Assembly (NCBI GenBank): GCA_900544095.1
Contig: UQTV01000001.1
Span: 898,118 to 962,117 of the forward strand
Reading direction: 5' to 3'
DNA: 64,000 nt
Source of the DNA: an uncultured Collinsella sp.
GTDB taxonomy: Bacteria; Actinomycetota; Coriobacteriia; Coriobacteriales; Coriobacteriaceae
Under the pieces are notes generated by a model. That model made no database searches and had not been told where the DNA came from. It saw only the letters and a list, made by a program, of their open reading frames with translations. Of this stretch, positions 1 to 9,900 are shown piece after piece. Every line of letters begins with the position of its first letter. Position 1 is the first letter of the stretch. Made by a program: the position numbers and the translations under genes.

Positions 1-658
1 TGTCGTCGCGCCATTCATCGTCATGGTAATGGCCAAAGAACCAGGTGCGGTAGTCGAGTCGCCCGTCGAGCTCGCCCAAAAAGGCCTGCAGCGAATCGTC
101 GTAGAACTCGCGATTGCACTCCATGCACAGCTCGTCTGCCAAATCGACCGGCGCCTCGTGAGTCACAACATAGTCGACCTTCCAGCCCACACGATCGAGC
201 GAGGCGCGACAGTATTCCATCTCGCTCTCACTCGGCATTTCCTCGGGCCACCACGTCTTTCCCTCCCGGCGCCACTGTTTGTCATGGCTCGCGGCGCCAC
301 CCATGGCGAGCACCGTGTTCCCCGCGATGTCGAACACCTCTCCGCGCATCAGGTGCAGCACATGCGGGCGAACCTCGTGAACGAGGCCCCCGTTCCACTC
401 TCGGATCGGCAGCCCCGCCAGCAGATGATAGTTCTCGTGATTGCCGTCGACAAAACACGTAGTCCAGGGCTTGGACTCAAACCAGTCGAGCCAGTATTTG
501 TCGGTGTTTGAGCCACTCCATATAAAGCCAAAGTCGCCGGCAACGATCACCACGTCATCGCGCGTCAGCGTACGGCCCAATGGCCAAACGCGCGACGAGA
601 AGCGGCTCGCCCCGTACTCGGCAACACCGTGAACGTCTCCGGTAACGAAAATGGACAT
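1..658 (-). CDS. Metallophosphoesterase (3' end outside window)
   Basis: The frame starts at 658 with ATG behind a GGAGG ribosome site and is still open at the left edge, so only about 219 N-terminal residues are visible. The translation shows the calcineurin-like phosphoesterase blocks in order: GDVHG near the start, GDFG, GNHEN, then THEAP and GHYHDD near the edge. These are the metal-binding motifs of the superfamily, which hydrolyses phosphomono- or diesters with two metal ions. The substrate cannot be deduced. Family membership is secure from the motifs; the role is open. It is transcribed in the same direction as the next gene. Confidence 0.85.
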   Translation of the reverse strand, partial: MSIFVTGDVHGVAEYGASRFSSRVWPLGRTLTRDDVVIVAGDFGFIWSGSNTDKYWLDWFESKPWTTCFVDGNHENYHLLAGLPIREWNGGLVHEVRPHVLHLMRGEVFDIAGNTVLAMGGAASHDKQWRREGKTWWPEEMPSESEMEYCRASLDRVGWKVDYVVTHEAPVDLADELCMECNREFYDDSLQAFLGELDGRLDYRTWFFGHYHDDEWRDD

Positions 659-736
659 TAAGCGGCACCTCCGTGCTGTGCGACTCTAGACAAATCGATG
701 GCAGAAATTGCGGATCAGCCCCGGCATCCGCACCCC

Positions 737-1153
737 TTAGGGCTTACCCCTCGTTCTTCCATCCAAACGGATCAAACACCCAAAAAACCAGATCGAGCAC
801 ACTGTTGGCGGGCAGCATGTTGGGCAGGGCGTCTTGCCTCGCTTGAGTGCGGTTGCCAATGGCACGCTCGTTTTAATGGCGTTTCGGGACAAGTTTTTGC
901 ATCCCGCAGAACGGTGGTAAATCTTGCCGTTCTTGGTGACGGTTACCTTGATTTTTGAGGTATCCACACTGCGGGGCTCGATGGGCGCGGTCGCTTCTCG
1001 ATGAGCCGACGCTGTTTTCCAAGGCTTGCCTCTCGAAAAACCAGAGTCGCGGAATCGATTGATATAGCTGTCGAAACATCCATCGAACAGCAACCCCGTT
1101 GCCAGGCCCGCCATGAATCCGCAGGCGATCGCGGCCTCTCCTCTAATTTGCAT
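737..1153 (-). CDS. Small protein with N-terminal hydrophobic segment and cysteine motif
   Basis: The start at 1153 is chosen because GGAGG precedes this ATG; a longer frame from 1228 has no such site. The 138-residue product opens with a short hydrophobic stretch (residues about 8-23) that could be a membrane anchor or uncleaved signal. The C-terminal part has the pattern KIYHRSAGC, then about 25 residues later TPCPTCCP. The YHxxxC...PCxxC arrangement recurs in small domains at the ends of many bacterial surface or membrane proteins and probably binds a metal. I do not recognise a specific function. Confidence 0.65.
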   Translation of the reverse strand: MQIRGEAAIACGFMAGLATGLLFDGCFDSYINRFRDSGFSRGKPWKTASAHREATAPIEPRSVDTSKIKVTVTKNGKIYHRSAGCKNLSRNAIKTSVPLATALKRGKTPCPTCCPPTVCSIWFFGCLIRLDGRTRGKP

Positions 1154-1249
1154 ATATCCCTCCTTAATCAATCTTGAAGAAAAAGGCGGCGCGCGCCGCA
1201 GAGCCCATGCCCCTGCGGTGCGCGCCAAAAACAGCGCGCTTCCCTGTCC

Positions 1250-4200
1250 CTAACGGATCAGCTGGCGGCGCTTATCGGACAGGAATACGCCGGCGGCCAC
1301 CAGGACCGTGCCGCCGATCACGAAGGTCTCACCCAGCAGCTCGGACGCATCGCCCGTGGCGGGCATCGCCGTCTGCCAAGTCGTGGCCTCGGTCTTTGCC
1401 TCCGCATGCTTGGCCTGGTACGTCACTTGCGTGACGGGCTGGGTCTGCTCGCCGTTTCCGCGGTCGGCGGCCTCTTGGCGAGCGATCTCGGCGTTAAGCT
1501 CGGCAATAGCCTGGTCGAGCTCGACCTTGGCGGCGGTGTAGTTGGCGAGCGCCTCCAAGTATGCCGGCGCCACGGCATCCGTCGCAGCCACGGCGGCATC
1601 GAGCTCGGCCTTGGCGGTCGCGGCACGCTCGGCGACATCGTGGGCCGCAGCGATCTTGGCGTTGAGCGCCTCGTCCGCATCGTCAGTGCTGCCGTTGACA
1701 ATGGCTTCGGCAAGATTGATTCTGCGCAGGCGGTCAACCGCGGCGGCAGAGGCGTCGCGGGCGGCAGTCGCATCCGCCACGGCATCGTCAGCCTCCACCA
1801 CGTCATACTCGGCATCGCTCACGGCCATCGCCGCTGCATCGAGCGCGGCATCGGCAATCGCTTTGTCCCCAGTGGCCTTGGCAAGTGCTGTGGCGGCATT
1901 CTTAAGCTGAGAGGCGCGGGCGGCAGCTGCATCAGATTTTGCCTGAGCCGTTGCCACGACGGCATCGGCATCGCTTACAGCCCGCTGCGCCATATCGAGC
2001 TCCGCCTGAGCGTCAGCAGCATCGATATCTGCCTGATTGGCATCGCCTTGGGCAACAGCGAGCTCAGCCTCCGCTTCGCGCTGATTGGCACGGGCGTCTT
2101 CGAGCACAGACGATGCCGCATCAAACGCACGCTGAGCAGTGACGATATCGGCTGAGTACGCCGCCAGCTCATCCTGAGCCGCGGCAAGTGCATCCTGCTT
2201 GTCGCCAACGCCGGCACGAGCGGCGTCCAGCGCGCGCTTGGCAGCAGCCACCTTGCCCTTGGCAATGTCGAGCTCGCCAGACTTGGCGGCCACGGCGTCC
2301 TGCGCTGCCGCAACAGCGTCGTTGGCAGCGCTCAAATCGGCGCGAGCATCGCTGACGGCACGCGCGGCGGCGTCAGCTGCAGCCTGCTTTTGCGCCACGG
2401 CGGCCTGGGCTTCCGAGACCTTGGTGGCCGCGGCATCGATGTTGGCGGCAGCGCGCTCAACCTGGGCTTGCTTTGCCGCAGCGGTTTGCGATGCTGCGTC
2501 CACCTTGTTGCCGGCATCGTTGGCAACGCCCTGCGCCGCAGTAAGCTCCTTGCGCGCCGCATCCACGCCTTGCTCGGGATTTGCCAAAGAGTCGCACCAC
2601 GCGTTCAACGCAACCTCATACTCAGCAACCGTCATCGGATTGACGTTGTACGGCTCGTACCATCGACCAGAATATACGAATGTCTGCGCCTGCGTGCTCC
2701 GACCGTACAGCGTCCCACGCGTGCAAACGCCCATGCCCGTCACGGTGTAGCTGGGATCGATTACGTTGATGTAATGGCCGACCGAATCACCATGCTTCGC
2801 GGCGTAGGTATCAATCTCGGAACTATGCGCCGTATAAAAATCGTAAGCGGCCTTTCCCGTAAGGCCCGTCGCGCCCAGCGAGGCGGCAGCAGCGTCAAAG
2901 ACGGCCTTCTCCTGATCGACCCACTGCTTAAACGGATTGCTTCCGTAGTTCCACGCCACATTCTCGCCCACGTTAAACTGCTGAGCGTGCGCGACCTTCG
3001 TATCGGAGAAGTTCGCATCGGCAATGGCGGTCGCCATCATGGCATACGTCACCTTGAGCTCACCCAGGCCAACGCTCGCGCGATACTCGTTGCACGCCTT
3101 GAGCCACACGACCGCCTGCTTCATGTTGGCCAGGCTCGTCGCATCGGCCTCCTCGCCCACCTTGTTGTAGCTAGCGAGTTTGCAGTTGAGGATGATATCT
3201 GCCGCGTCGTTGGCGCCCACGCCCTTAAAGAACGCGATAGCACCCTGGCGGTAGTTCTCCGCCGATGCATTCGCCGTTGCCTGAGCGGCATCGAGCTTGG
3301 CCTGGGCCTGAGCCACAGCCTGGTCGGCCTGCTGCTTTTGAGCCGTCGCCTGATCGAGCGCCTTGTCGGCAGCGTCTTTCTCGTCCTTTGCTGCCGAAAG
3401 CTTGGCCTGGGCATCGGCCAGCTCCGTGAGCGCGGAGGCATGATCGGTCTTGGCCTGGTCGAGGGCGGCGTCGGCTGCTGTCTTGGCGGCAACAGCGGCA
3501 CCCAGCTTGGACTGGGCTTCGGCAGCGACCTGTTGCTGATCGGCAACTGCCTGCTGTGCAGTCTGCACCTCGCCCTCGGCGGCACTCACCTCTTGCTCGG
3601 CAGCAGCAAGCTCATCCTCGCGCTGCGACTGCGTGGCCTTGGCGGCCGCCAGCGCCTCGGACGCAGCGTTTACCTTTGCCTTAGCGTCCTCGTACTCCGG
3701 GCCCGCAGCGCCCTGCTCGGCTCGATCCAGATCGGCCTTGGCCGCGTCATAGCTCGCCCGTGCGGCGTCCACGTCCGCATCTGCCGCGGTCTTTGCCTGC
3801 TGAGCTGCCGAAAGCTTGACCTGCGTATCCTGCTGCTTGGCAGCGGCGTCATCGGCGGCAGCCTGAGCATCCGAGAGCCTGGTCTGCGCATCTTCGGCCT
3901 GTTGCTTTGCCTGCTCCAAATCGATCGCCGCCTGCTCTGCGGCAGCCTGGGCGGCGGCTACGGCCTCGGGCGTGGCATCGGATGCAGCGGCCTGTGCGGC
4001 CTCGAGCGCAGACTGGGCATCGCTTGCCGCCTTCCGGGCGGCAGTCAGGGCTTCGTCCTTGTCCGTCAGGTTCTTCTTGGCGGCATCGAGCGCAGCCTGA
4101 GCGTCCTCAAGCGTCTTGACATCCAAATCGGCCTTGTCTTGCGCAGCGCCCAGCTGCTTTTCCAGCTCGGCCGAGGCAGCAGAGGCCGCGCTATCGCTTG

Positions 4201-4594
4201 CACCGCGGGCCGCGTCATAGGCGCCCTGCGCCCGCTGCTGGTTGGCGGCAGCGGCATCGTAGGGAGCAGCAGCCGCTTCCAGATCGGCCTTGGCAGCAGC
4301 AGCTTTGGCACGCGCCGCATCAACTGCAGCCTGCAGGTCGGCGACCTTTTGCGCCGCAGACACAGCACCCGCGCCAGCACCGGCGACCGCAGCGCTCGTC
4401 AGCGGCGACATCACCGCAGCCGTTGCGCCCGCAGCGCCAATGCCATCCGCACCCTGCGCCGCCGCGGCCAGGGGCGACAGCAGCGAGCCGCCCGTCATGG
4501 CAATCGTCGCCGCAGCAACTGTCGCCACGCGTCCAGCCGCCTTGGCCTTACCCAAAGCCTTGCCGTTCATGTCCTTATTCATGTTCTTGCTCAT
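1250..4594 (-). CDS. Ala-rich coiled-coil surface protein with CAP domain and sortase-type anchor
   Basis: The start at 4594 follows AAGGA and gives 1114 residues; an upstream in-frame ATG at 4723 lacks a ribosome site. A lysine-rich N-terminus and a hydrophobic segment (about 18-45) form a signal peptide. Two long Ala-rich heptad regions (about 60-440 and 690-1040) flank a CAP/SCP-like domain (about 450-640) with CNEYRASVGLGELKV, AHAQQFNVGENVAWN and GHYINVIDPSYTVTGMGV. The C-terminus has MPATGDAS, a hydrophobic stretch and KRRQ, the layout of a sortase substrate, with Met in place of the usual Leu. It is probably a cell-wall-anchored stalk displaying the CAP domain. Adhesion or host interaction is inference. 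Confidence 0.85.
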   Translation of the reverse strand: MSKNMNKDMNGKALGKAKAAGRVATVAAATIAMTGGSLLSPLAAAAQGADGIGAAGATAAVMSPLTSAAVAGAGAGAVSAAQKVADLQAAVDAARAKAAAAKADLEAAAAPYDAAAANQQRAQGAYDAARGASDSAASAASAELEKQLGAAQDKADLDVKTLEDAQAALDAAKKNLTDKDEALTAARKAASDAQSALEAAQAAASDATPEAVAAAQAAAEQAAIDLEQAKQQAEDAQTRLSDAQAAADDAAAKQQDTQVKLSAAQQAKTAADADVDAARASYDAAKADLDRAEQGAAGPEYEDAKAKVNAASEALAAAKATQSQREDELAAAEQEVSAAEGEVQTAQQAVADQQQVAAEAQSKLGAAVAAKTAADAALDQAKTDHASALTELADAQAKLSAAKDEKDAADKALDQATAQKQQADQAVAQAQAKLDAAQATANASAENYRQGAIAFFKGVGANDAADIILNCKLASYNKVGEEADATSLANMKQAVVWLKACNEYRASVGLGELKVTYAMMATAIADANFSDTKVAHAQQFNVGENVAWNYGSNPFKQWVDQEKAVFDAAAASLGATGLTGKAAYDFYTAHSSEIDTYAAKHGDSVGHYINVIDPSYTVTGMGVCTRGTLYGRSTQAQTFVYSGRWYEPYNVNPMTVAEYEVALNAWCDSLANPEQGVDAARKELTAAQGVANDAGNKVDAASQTAAAKQAQVERAAANIDAAATKVSEAQAAVAQKQAAADAAARAVSDARADLSAANDAVAAAQDAVAAKSGELDIAKGKVAAAKRALDAARAGVGDKQDALAAAQDELAAYSADIVTAQRAFDAASSVLEDARANQREAEAELAVAQGDANQADIDAADAQAELDMAQRAVSDADAVVATAQAKSDAAAARASQLKNAATALAKATGDKAIADAALDAAAMAVSDAEYDVVEADDAVADATAARDASAAAVDRLRRINLAEAIVNGSTDDADEALNAKIAAAHDVAERAATAKAELDAAVAATDAVAPAYLEALANYTAAKVELDQAIAELNAEIARQEAADRGNGEQTQPVTQVTYQAKHAEAKTEATTWQTAMPATGDASELLGETFVIGGTVLVAAGVFLSDKRRQLIR

Positions 4595-4680
4595 TGCCGA
4601 TTCCTTCCCACGGTGAGCCGTTGTTTGCCACAGATAGTCGATCCAACTTGCCCCATTAAAAAGAGGTGATAACGGGGTAA

Positions 4681-4971
4681 TTAAATTGAGCGATTTGAAT
4701 CGCGGCGAACCTGGCATTCGCAAAAGCCAAACTCATAGTTCCGCTCGCGCTCAATCTCATCCAAATACTCGAGATCTTCGCCACTTGGCGCCTCTTCACC
4801 TAGGCATACAGGCCAGTTCTCTGTGCGAGAACGGTCAGTACGGCCATAAATGGTCTCGAGATTAATGAAATCGATATTGCCGTTGTTAAAGGAGAAATTG
4901 CTGGTGCTCATGCTCAAGTCCCGTCCACATAAACTCAAATTGCTGTGCTTGGCCTCTTTTAGAGACCCCAT
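4681..4971 (-). CDS. Hypothetical acidic small protein
   Basis: A 96-residue frame (76 residues if it starts at the internal ATG at 4911). It is acidic, contains a CEC cluster near the C-terminus, and shows no domain I recognise. A good sigma-70-type promoter lies just upstream, so a transcript is likely. There is no clear ribosome site before either ATG, so the start is uncertain. It sits between the surface protein gene and the 3' end of the helicase/PIWI-like operon. Confidence 0.45.
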   Translation of the reverse strand: MGSLKEAKHSNLSLCGRDLSMSTSNFSFNNGNIDFINLETIYGRTDRSRTENWPVCLGEEAPSGEDLEYLDEIERERNYEFGFCECQVRRDSNRSI

Positions 4972-4989
4972 CTCATACGCTATGACTGT

Positions 4990-5018
4990 AGTATATGCGC
5001 TCTGCTTGCATGTTGCAA
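4990..5018 (-). promoter_or_regulatory. Sigma-70-type promoter for the 4681-4971 gene
   Basis: On the minus strand TTGCAA (5013-5018) and TATACT (4990-4995) are separated by exactly 17 bases, close to the consensus. The likely start site lies about 15-20 bases before the ATG at 4971. Confidence 0.5.
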
Positions 5019-5034
5019 GAACATTTTTATTTTT

Positions 5035-6966
5035 CTAGCGCTTATAGCTAATCTGTTTCCTCTGTTTCCTCACGAGCAAATACCAGGCCCCCCCCGCCGC
5101 GCCCTCACGCGCGGCACATTCGTTGAGATACTTCACCGGAATCGGCCACCTGGAGGGAGCTCCGTGGCGCGAAAGCCCCACATTGACCAGCTGAACCAGC
5201 AGCTCGGACAGATCGTCGCCTTCGAGCACCTCAATCGAGCGCACATGAATCGCCGTCGCCAGGTCCTCCTTGGTGCCGTTGTTGACGCCCACAAAGTAGC
5301 AGGTCATCCCTACACGTTCAAACGTTCCAATGCCGTAATAGGGCGAGTTGTAGCTTTCGAAAAACTCCTTCTTACGGCCCGCTTTGCCCGTAAGCTGGTA
5401 ATCGCGCACCAAGGTCGCAAAGTTGTTAGAGAAGGTCGTCAAGCCCGTATCGCGCACGCGCGCGAGCATAGACTGTCCACCTGCCCGCACGTCAAAGATA
5501 TAGGCATCCTTGTCGAGCTTGCCGTCGGCCGTCAACAGCTCAAGCTCTATCTCGTCCACGGGACCATCCTCGATGGAATGCGAGGTGTAGTCCATGGCCC
5601 CGTCAGCACCAATCGTTAGCGTTGCAAGGCGCGCATCCAGCTCAATCTTGTCTTCCTCTTTACGCGGAACATTGACCACGCCGCAGACCGTCACCGACTC
5701 AACGCCAAAAGAGCCAAGGTCAAACGCCTGCATCCGTCCGTCGACGACGTTCTGCTTTACCAGCAGCTCTTTGAGCATGGCTCCCAGGATTCCCTCCTGT
5801 GCGCCCCGTACCTTTGTATTCGGCATCGCCTTAACCAGCGGCTCGCACACATCCGGCGTCACATGCTGCTCCACCACGCCAGCGTGCAGAGCATAGCCAT
5901 CGTCCTCGGCGACCTCGTTGGCTACCACAACGATATTCCACGCCAGCGGATCAACAGCCCTGCCGCCATACGACGCGCGCACGCCCCACGAGGAATCGTT
6001 GAGCCGATCGGCCAACTGGCGCGCTACCCTATCAAGCCCGTCACCCGCGAACGAAACCACAACCCGCCGCCCCAACGAACGCTCCGCAACCACATGGGCG
6101 TATCGGTCGCTTTTCAGAACCTCGTAGAAGCTCTTGCGCGGATACTCCCTGAGCGATATCTGGGCAAAATCGCTGTACCGACGCTCAAGAATCTGCAGCT
6201 CTCGGTACAGGATTCCCTTCTTGGTATAGGCGACCTTTTCCGCCTGGGCAGAAAACGTAAGGTCACGGCGTTTGGACGGCTTATCGCCCTTGGCACGGCG
6301 CAGGATATACTCATCGCTTTGTCCGTGAGCCAGCACCACCGTAGCCACAGGCGACAGCCTGTAACCCACCTGGCTGTTGATCTTCTCGAGTTCCAGCTTG
6401 TCGCCTGCCGCACGACCGATGAGTACCCGCCGCTTGGCAAACGTTCGGATCTTAAGTTCAAAGGTGCAGTCCTCGTTGATAACAGTCTCGACCGTCTCAA
6501 TCTTGGCAGGGCCCGTTCCTGCTTCCTCAATGGCGTCGCGGCGGTCGCCCTTGGCACTAATGACATACAGGTGTCCCGTGTCATTGGGAATCTCGTCCTC
6601 GACCCCCTCAAACTGCGAGCAAGAGTTGAATAGCAGGCGCAACACGACGCAATCTTCCAGCTCGTCCCAATGAGTTTTAATCGGAACCATTTGCTCATGG
6701 GCGAGCGGGGCGTTAAGGTCGCCCGTCTGCGCGCCCGCCTTGACCATCAGAAAGACGCGGTTGTCCTCGAGCTGGGTGAGCGCCACGACCTTGCCCGTCT
6801 GGCACACATCGGCCATAAAGTCCGCCACGGCATGCTTGCCTGCATCGCCAACGTTGCACCAAAAGACCGAGTAGCGCTTCTCGGCAGCCGCGGCATCGAG
6901 CTGCAACACAAGCTCGGACACAGCGATGTCTCCCAGGCCACACGGCTGGTTATGCTTCGATTGCAC
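5035..6966 (-). CDS. Unknown protein, possible Argonaute/PIWI-like, partner of the helicase
   Basis: A 643-residue protein whose ATG lies inside the end of the helicase gene (17-base overlap), so the two are translationally coupled. No signal peptide or membrane segment is visible. The N-terminal half is not recognised. In the C-terminal half, a beta-rich stretch (VVVSFAGDG, WNIVVVANE, GVVEQHVTP) is followed by LTIGADGAMD and finally WPIPVKYLNECA close to the C-terminus. The order resembles a MID-PIWI core, which often has an sQ-h-T-like strand and ends in a Pro-rich segment leading into a final helix. PIWI-RE proteins are known to be encoded with a helicase and a PD-(D/E)XK nuclease, as here. 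The fold call is inference from weak motifs; an RNase H catalytic tetrad is not evident. Confidence 0.5.
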   Translation of the reverse strand: MQSKHNQPCGLGDIAVSELVLQLDAAAAEKRYSVFWCNVGDAGKHAVADFMADVCQTGKVVALTQLEDNRVFLMVKAGAQTGDLNAPLAHEQMVPIKTHWDELEDCVVLRLLFNSCSQFEGVEDEIPNDTGHLYVISAKGDRRDAIEEAGTGPAKIETVETVINEDCTFELKIRTFAKRRVLIGRAAGDKLELEKINSQVGYRLSPVATVVLAHGQSDEYILRRAKGDKPSKRRDLTFSAQAEKVAYTKKGILYRELQILERRYSDFAQISLREYPRKSFYEVLKSDRYAHVVAERSLGRRVVVSFAGDGLDRVARQLADRLNDSSWGVRASYGGRAVDPLAWNIVVVANEVAEDDGYALHAGVVEQHVTPDVCEPLVKAMPNTKVRGAQEGILGAMLKELLVKQNVVDGRMQAFDLGSFGVESVTVCGVVNVPRKEEDKIELDARLATLTIGADGAMDYTSHSIEDGPVDEIELELLTADGKLDKDAYIFDVRAGGQSMLARVRDTGLTTFSNNFATLVRDYQLTGKAGRKKEFFESYNSPYYGIGTFERVGMTCYFVGVNNGTKEDLATAIHVRSIEVLEGDDLSELLVQLVNVGLSRHGAPSRWPIPVKYLNECAAREGAAGGAWYLLVRKQRKQISYKR

Positions 6967-9900
6967 GGCCGATCGCCTCCATCATCTCCAGACTGATTGC
7001 TCCATCAGCTGCCATATAGGGGAAGGAGTAGACCATTCCCACGTCATCGATTGGCTTTTGACGAAGCTCCAGCGCCGCCTCATCGGCCAAAACATTCACG
7101 ATCAGCAGGCGCTTTGCCCCAACCTTTTGAGCCTTTGCCTTAAAGCACTCGGCATCCGTAGTCTCGCCGCCGCTGCGCCTGTAGGCCTCGTAGGTGCCGA
7201 TGCGATAGTGCTTAAAATCGATCCACACCCCGGTCTTGTTGCCAGCGGCATCGAGCACCTCAAAATCGCCGCCCGTCTCGGCATGGGCCGCATCGCCACG
7301 AGCAAGCGAATAGCGGCCGTCATAATACGCCTCGAAGACGGCCCTACCAGCAGACTCTCCCAGTCCCCCCAGGTACACCGCCTGGAACATATAGGGCGTC
7401 ATGTGCGCCGTCGCCGCCGGCTGCAGCGCCGCAGGCACCCCGTCGTGCGACCAACGCTCGCGCACCTCCCGAATCGACAGCAACTCGGGCACGCGGGCCG
7501 CCGCCTGGCTTACCTGGCGAACCTTCGCGCCCTCAAGGCCCTCGTTATAGCGGCAGCGCTCCTCCAGGCGGGCAGCAATCTGCTCGACAGGTTCACCCTC
7601 ATAGCTGGGAAACTCAAAATGCGGCACCTTACACGCTCCGCCCTGCGCATACGCATAGCCACTCGCGGCAAACGGCATGTGCAGTGCGGTGCTTTTGCGC
7701 GCAGGATAGCTTGCGAGGTCCTCCCACGGCAGGCAAAAATGATGCAGATAAAAGTCGCGCTCGCCATCGAAGGCGGCCAGATCTTCCTCGCGCGCATCGA
7801 GGGAGGTAACCTTCCATGCCAGCTTTTCGTGCTTCTCTTTCGCCAGGTTGTTCCTAAAGGCAGCAAGGTTCTGCTGTTTGTTAGCAGCGTGCTGCTTCTT
7901 GTCCGCCATGTGATTGTTGACGGCCGCGCAGGCGCCAACCACCTGCTCCAGCTCGTAGCCCATCGGCAAATCGTGCAGGAACGAAAAGTCGCAATCGCCG
8001 GCGATTTTGCGATCGAGCATCACCTGCACGTGCGGCATCTTTACGCTCGTACGCATCAAGCGACCCACCGCCTGCGCCACAATGCGGGCACCTTCGACCT
8101 GATACGAGAGGGTGTCGCGAACTGGCAGACTCTGCTTGGCTCCGGACAGCAACAGTCGTACGTTGCGGCGCTTTTGAGTAAACGGGACCTCTCCGCGCGC
8201 CACCAGCTCCTCTTGCTCGATCACACCGAGCAGCGCCTGCTGGACAAACTTCGTTGAGTCAACCTCAACACCCCAGGTCAAGCGACTTGTGGGCGACTCA
8301 ATGTACAGAAAGTCAAGATCCATCTTGGGACGGCAGTCGATGCTCTCAAAGCCGCAATCAACCTGTCGCACCATACGGCACAGGCTCTCCGGAACCTTGT
8401 ATTTGAGATTTTTTGAAAAACCGCCCACCGACAAATTGATGAACATCAGGGTTGGTTGGCCCATCTCGAGGCGCTTTTGAGTATCGTCCCAGCCGGTATC
8501 CCATTCTGCAGCGTTAAAGCACGGCACCATATCCTTGGCCTCCGCGAGCGACTCCTCGTACGACGCCTCGGGACGCTTAACGTTCCGAATCACCAGTTCG
8601 GCAACGATTTCTCGGCCAAGATCCAGCGCCAAACTATTAAAGTCGCCATGGTTTCCCATGTGACGGGTGGTAAAAACGGCACCCGCCTGCTGTTCGTTGC
8701 GCGCGACGCCGCGCGCCCAGGCGCTCACGGCAACGAGCGCTTTACTCAGGCGTTCCAGCTCAAACTCGATGCTTTTGGCATCGCTCGTGCCCACCCTATC
8801 GGCAACCTTTCGGCGCAGACGCACCGCAAGACCTTCACTCACGCCAATTCCGCCAAAGAACTCCATCGCGCGCCCGTACGTCTCGTCGGGCGATACGATT
8901 GCGCCGCCAAAAGCGCCGCCGGCCAACGCAGCCATACCGGCAAGATTCTTGTCCTCGTCAACCCAAGCAACGTCAATGTCGTACGTCTTTGCCGCCCGTT
9001 TGTTAAACAGCTTGGTCTGTCGTACGATCTCTTGGTTGAGCTCGCCGATCCACATATCCTTGCGAACCACGCCGTGAACCTCATCGAGGTAATCCAGGTT
9101 AAAGTTCTTTACGGTCGGCGCGCTCCATGTTGCGCTCATGCACACACAGGGCGCTTTGGCAGCAATGGAGGCCAAGTATGCCTCGGGCATGCGCTCAATG
9201 CCATGACTGGTTAGGTACGTGGTTAACATATGGTCTAGTGTGGTTTCCATTACTAGGTAGTCAACGCCATGCGCATACATCGAGTCATCGGCTGCATCAA
9301 TATCGTCGTTCTTACGGTTCTTAAAGAACAGCGCCATCATCAACGCATTCCAAAAGCATTTCTCACTGGTTTGGTCGTTCCTAATGCCCAGCGCATCGAT
9401 GATGTTCTTGCGCGAAAGATCGTCCTTGTACGAAATGCTGCCGTAATACAGGCTATCCATAAGGCTGGCGCAGATGGCAAGGTGACCTACTACCATCCTA
9501 ACGACGCCGCGCGCACGACGAACCGCCTTGTTAACGGTTTGCTGTCCATTCGCCCCATGAGCCGTAATCATATTGCGGGTACCGTCCTCATTGAGCTTGT
9601 AGCACAACGGGTTTACCGAGTTATCGCCCACCGAGACATCATCACTGCCAAACAGACGACGACCGGCAAGCTGCTCGTCTTTTGCCTCGTCAGACAGCGC
9701 AAAAGGCGGGCGCAGTTTCATTTCCTTAATGCAGGAGGCGAGTGCCTTTTGAATATTCTCGGCATCCTTGGCGATTCCTTCGGCAGCTTCCTCTACGCTC
9801 GCTCGCGAAACCCTGTTCCTCTCGGCATTCGACCCCTTGTGATCGCCCGACGTGGAAGCGTGTGTGTAGACCGCCATCCATTGATCTCGATTTCCCAACA

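Noticed and set aside
2390..4669. Long open plus-strand frame (759 codons) antisense to the surface protein
   Set aside because: It mirrors the Ala-rich repeats on the other strand, has no ribosome site or domain, and its Leu/Arg/Gly-rich product is typical of an antisense shadow.
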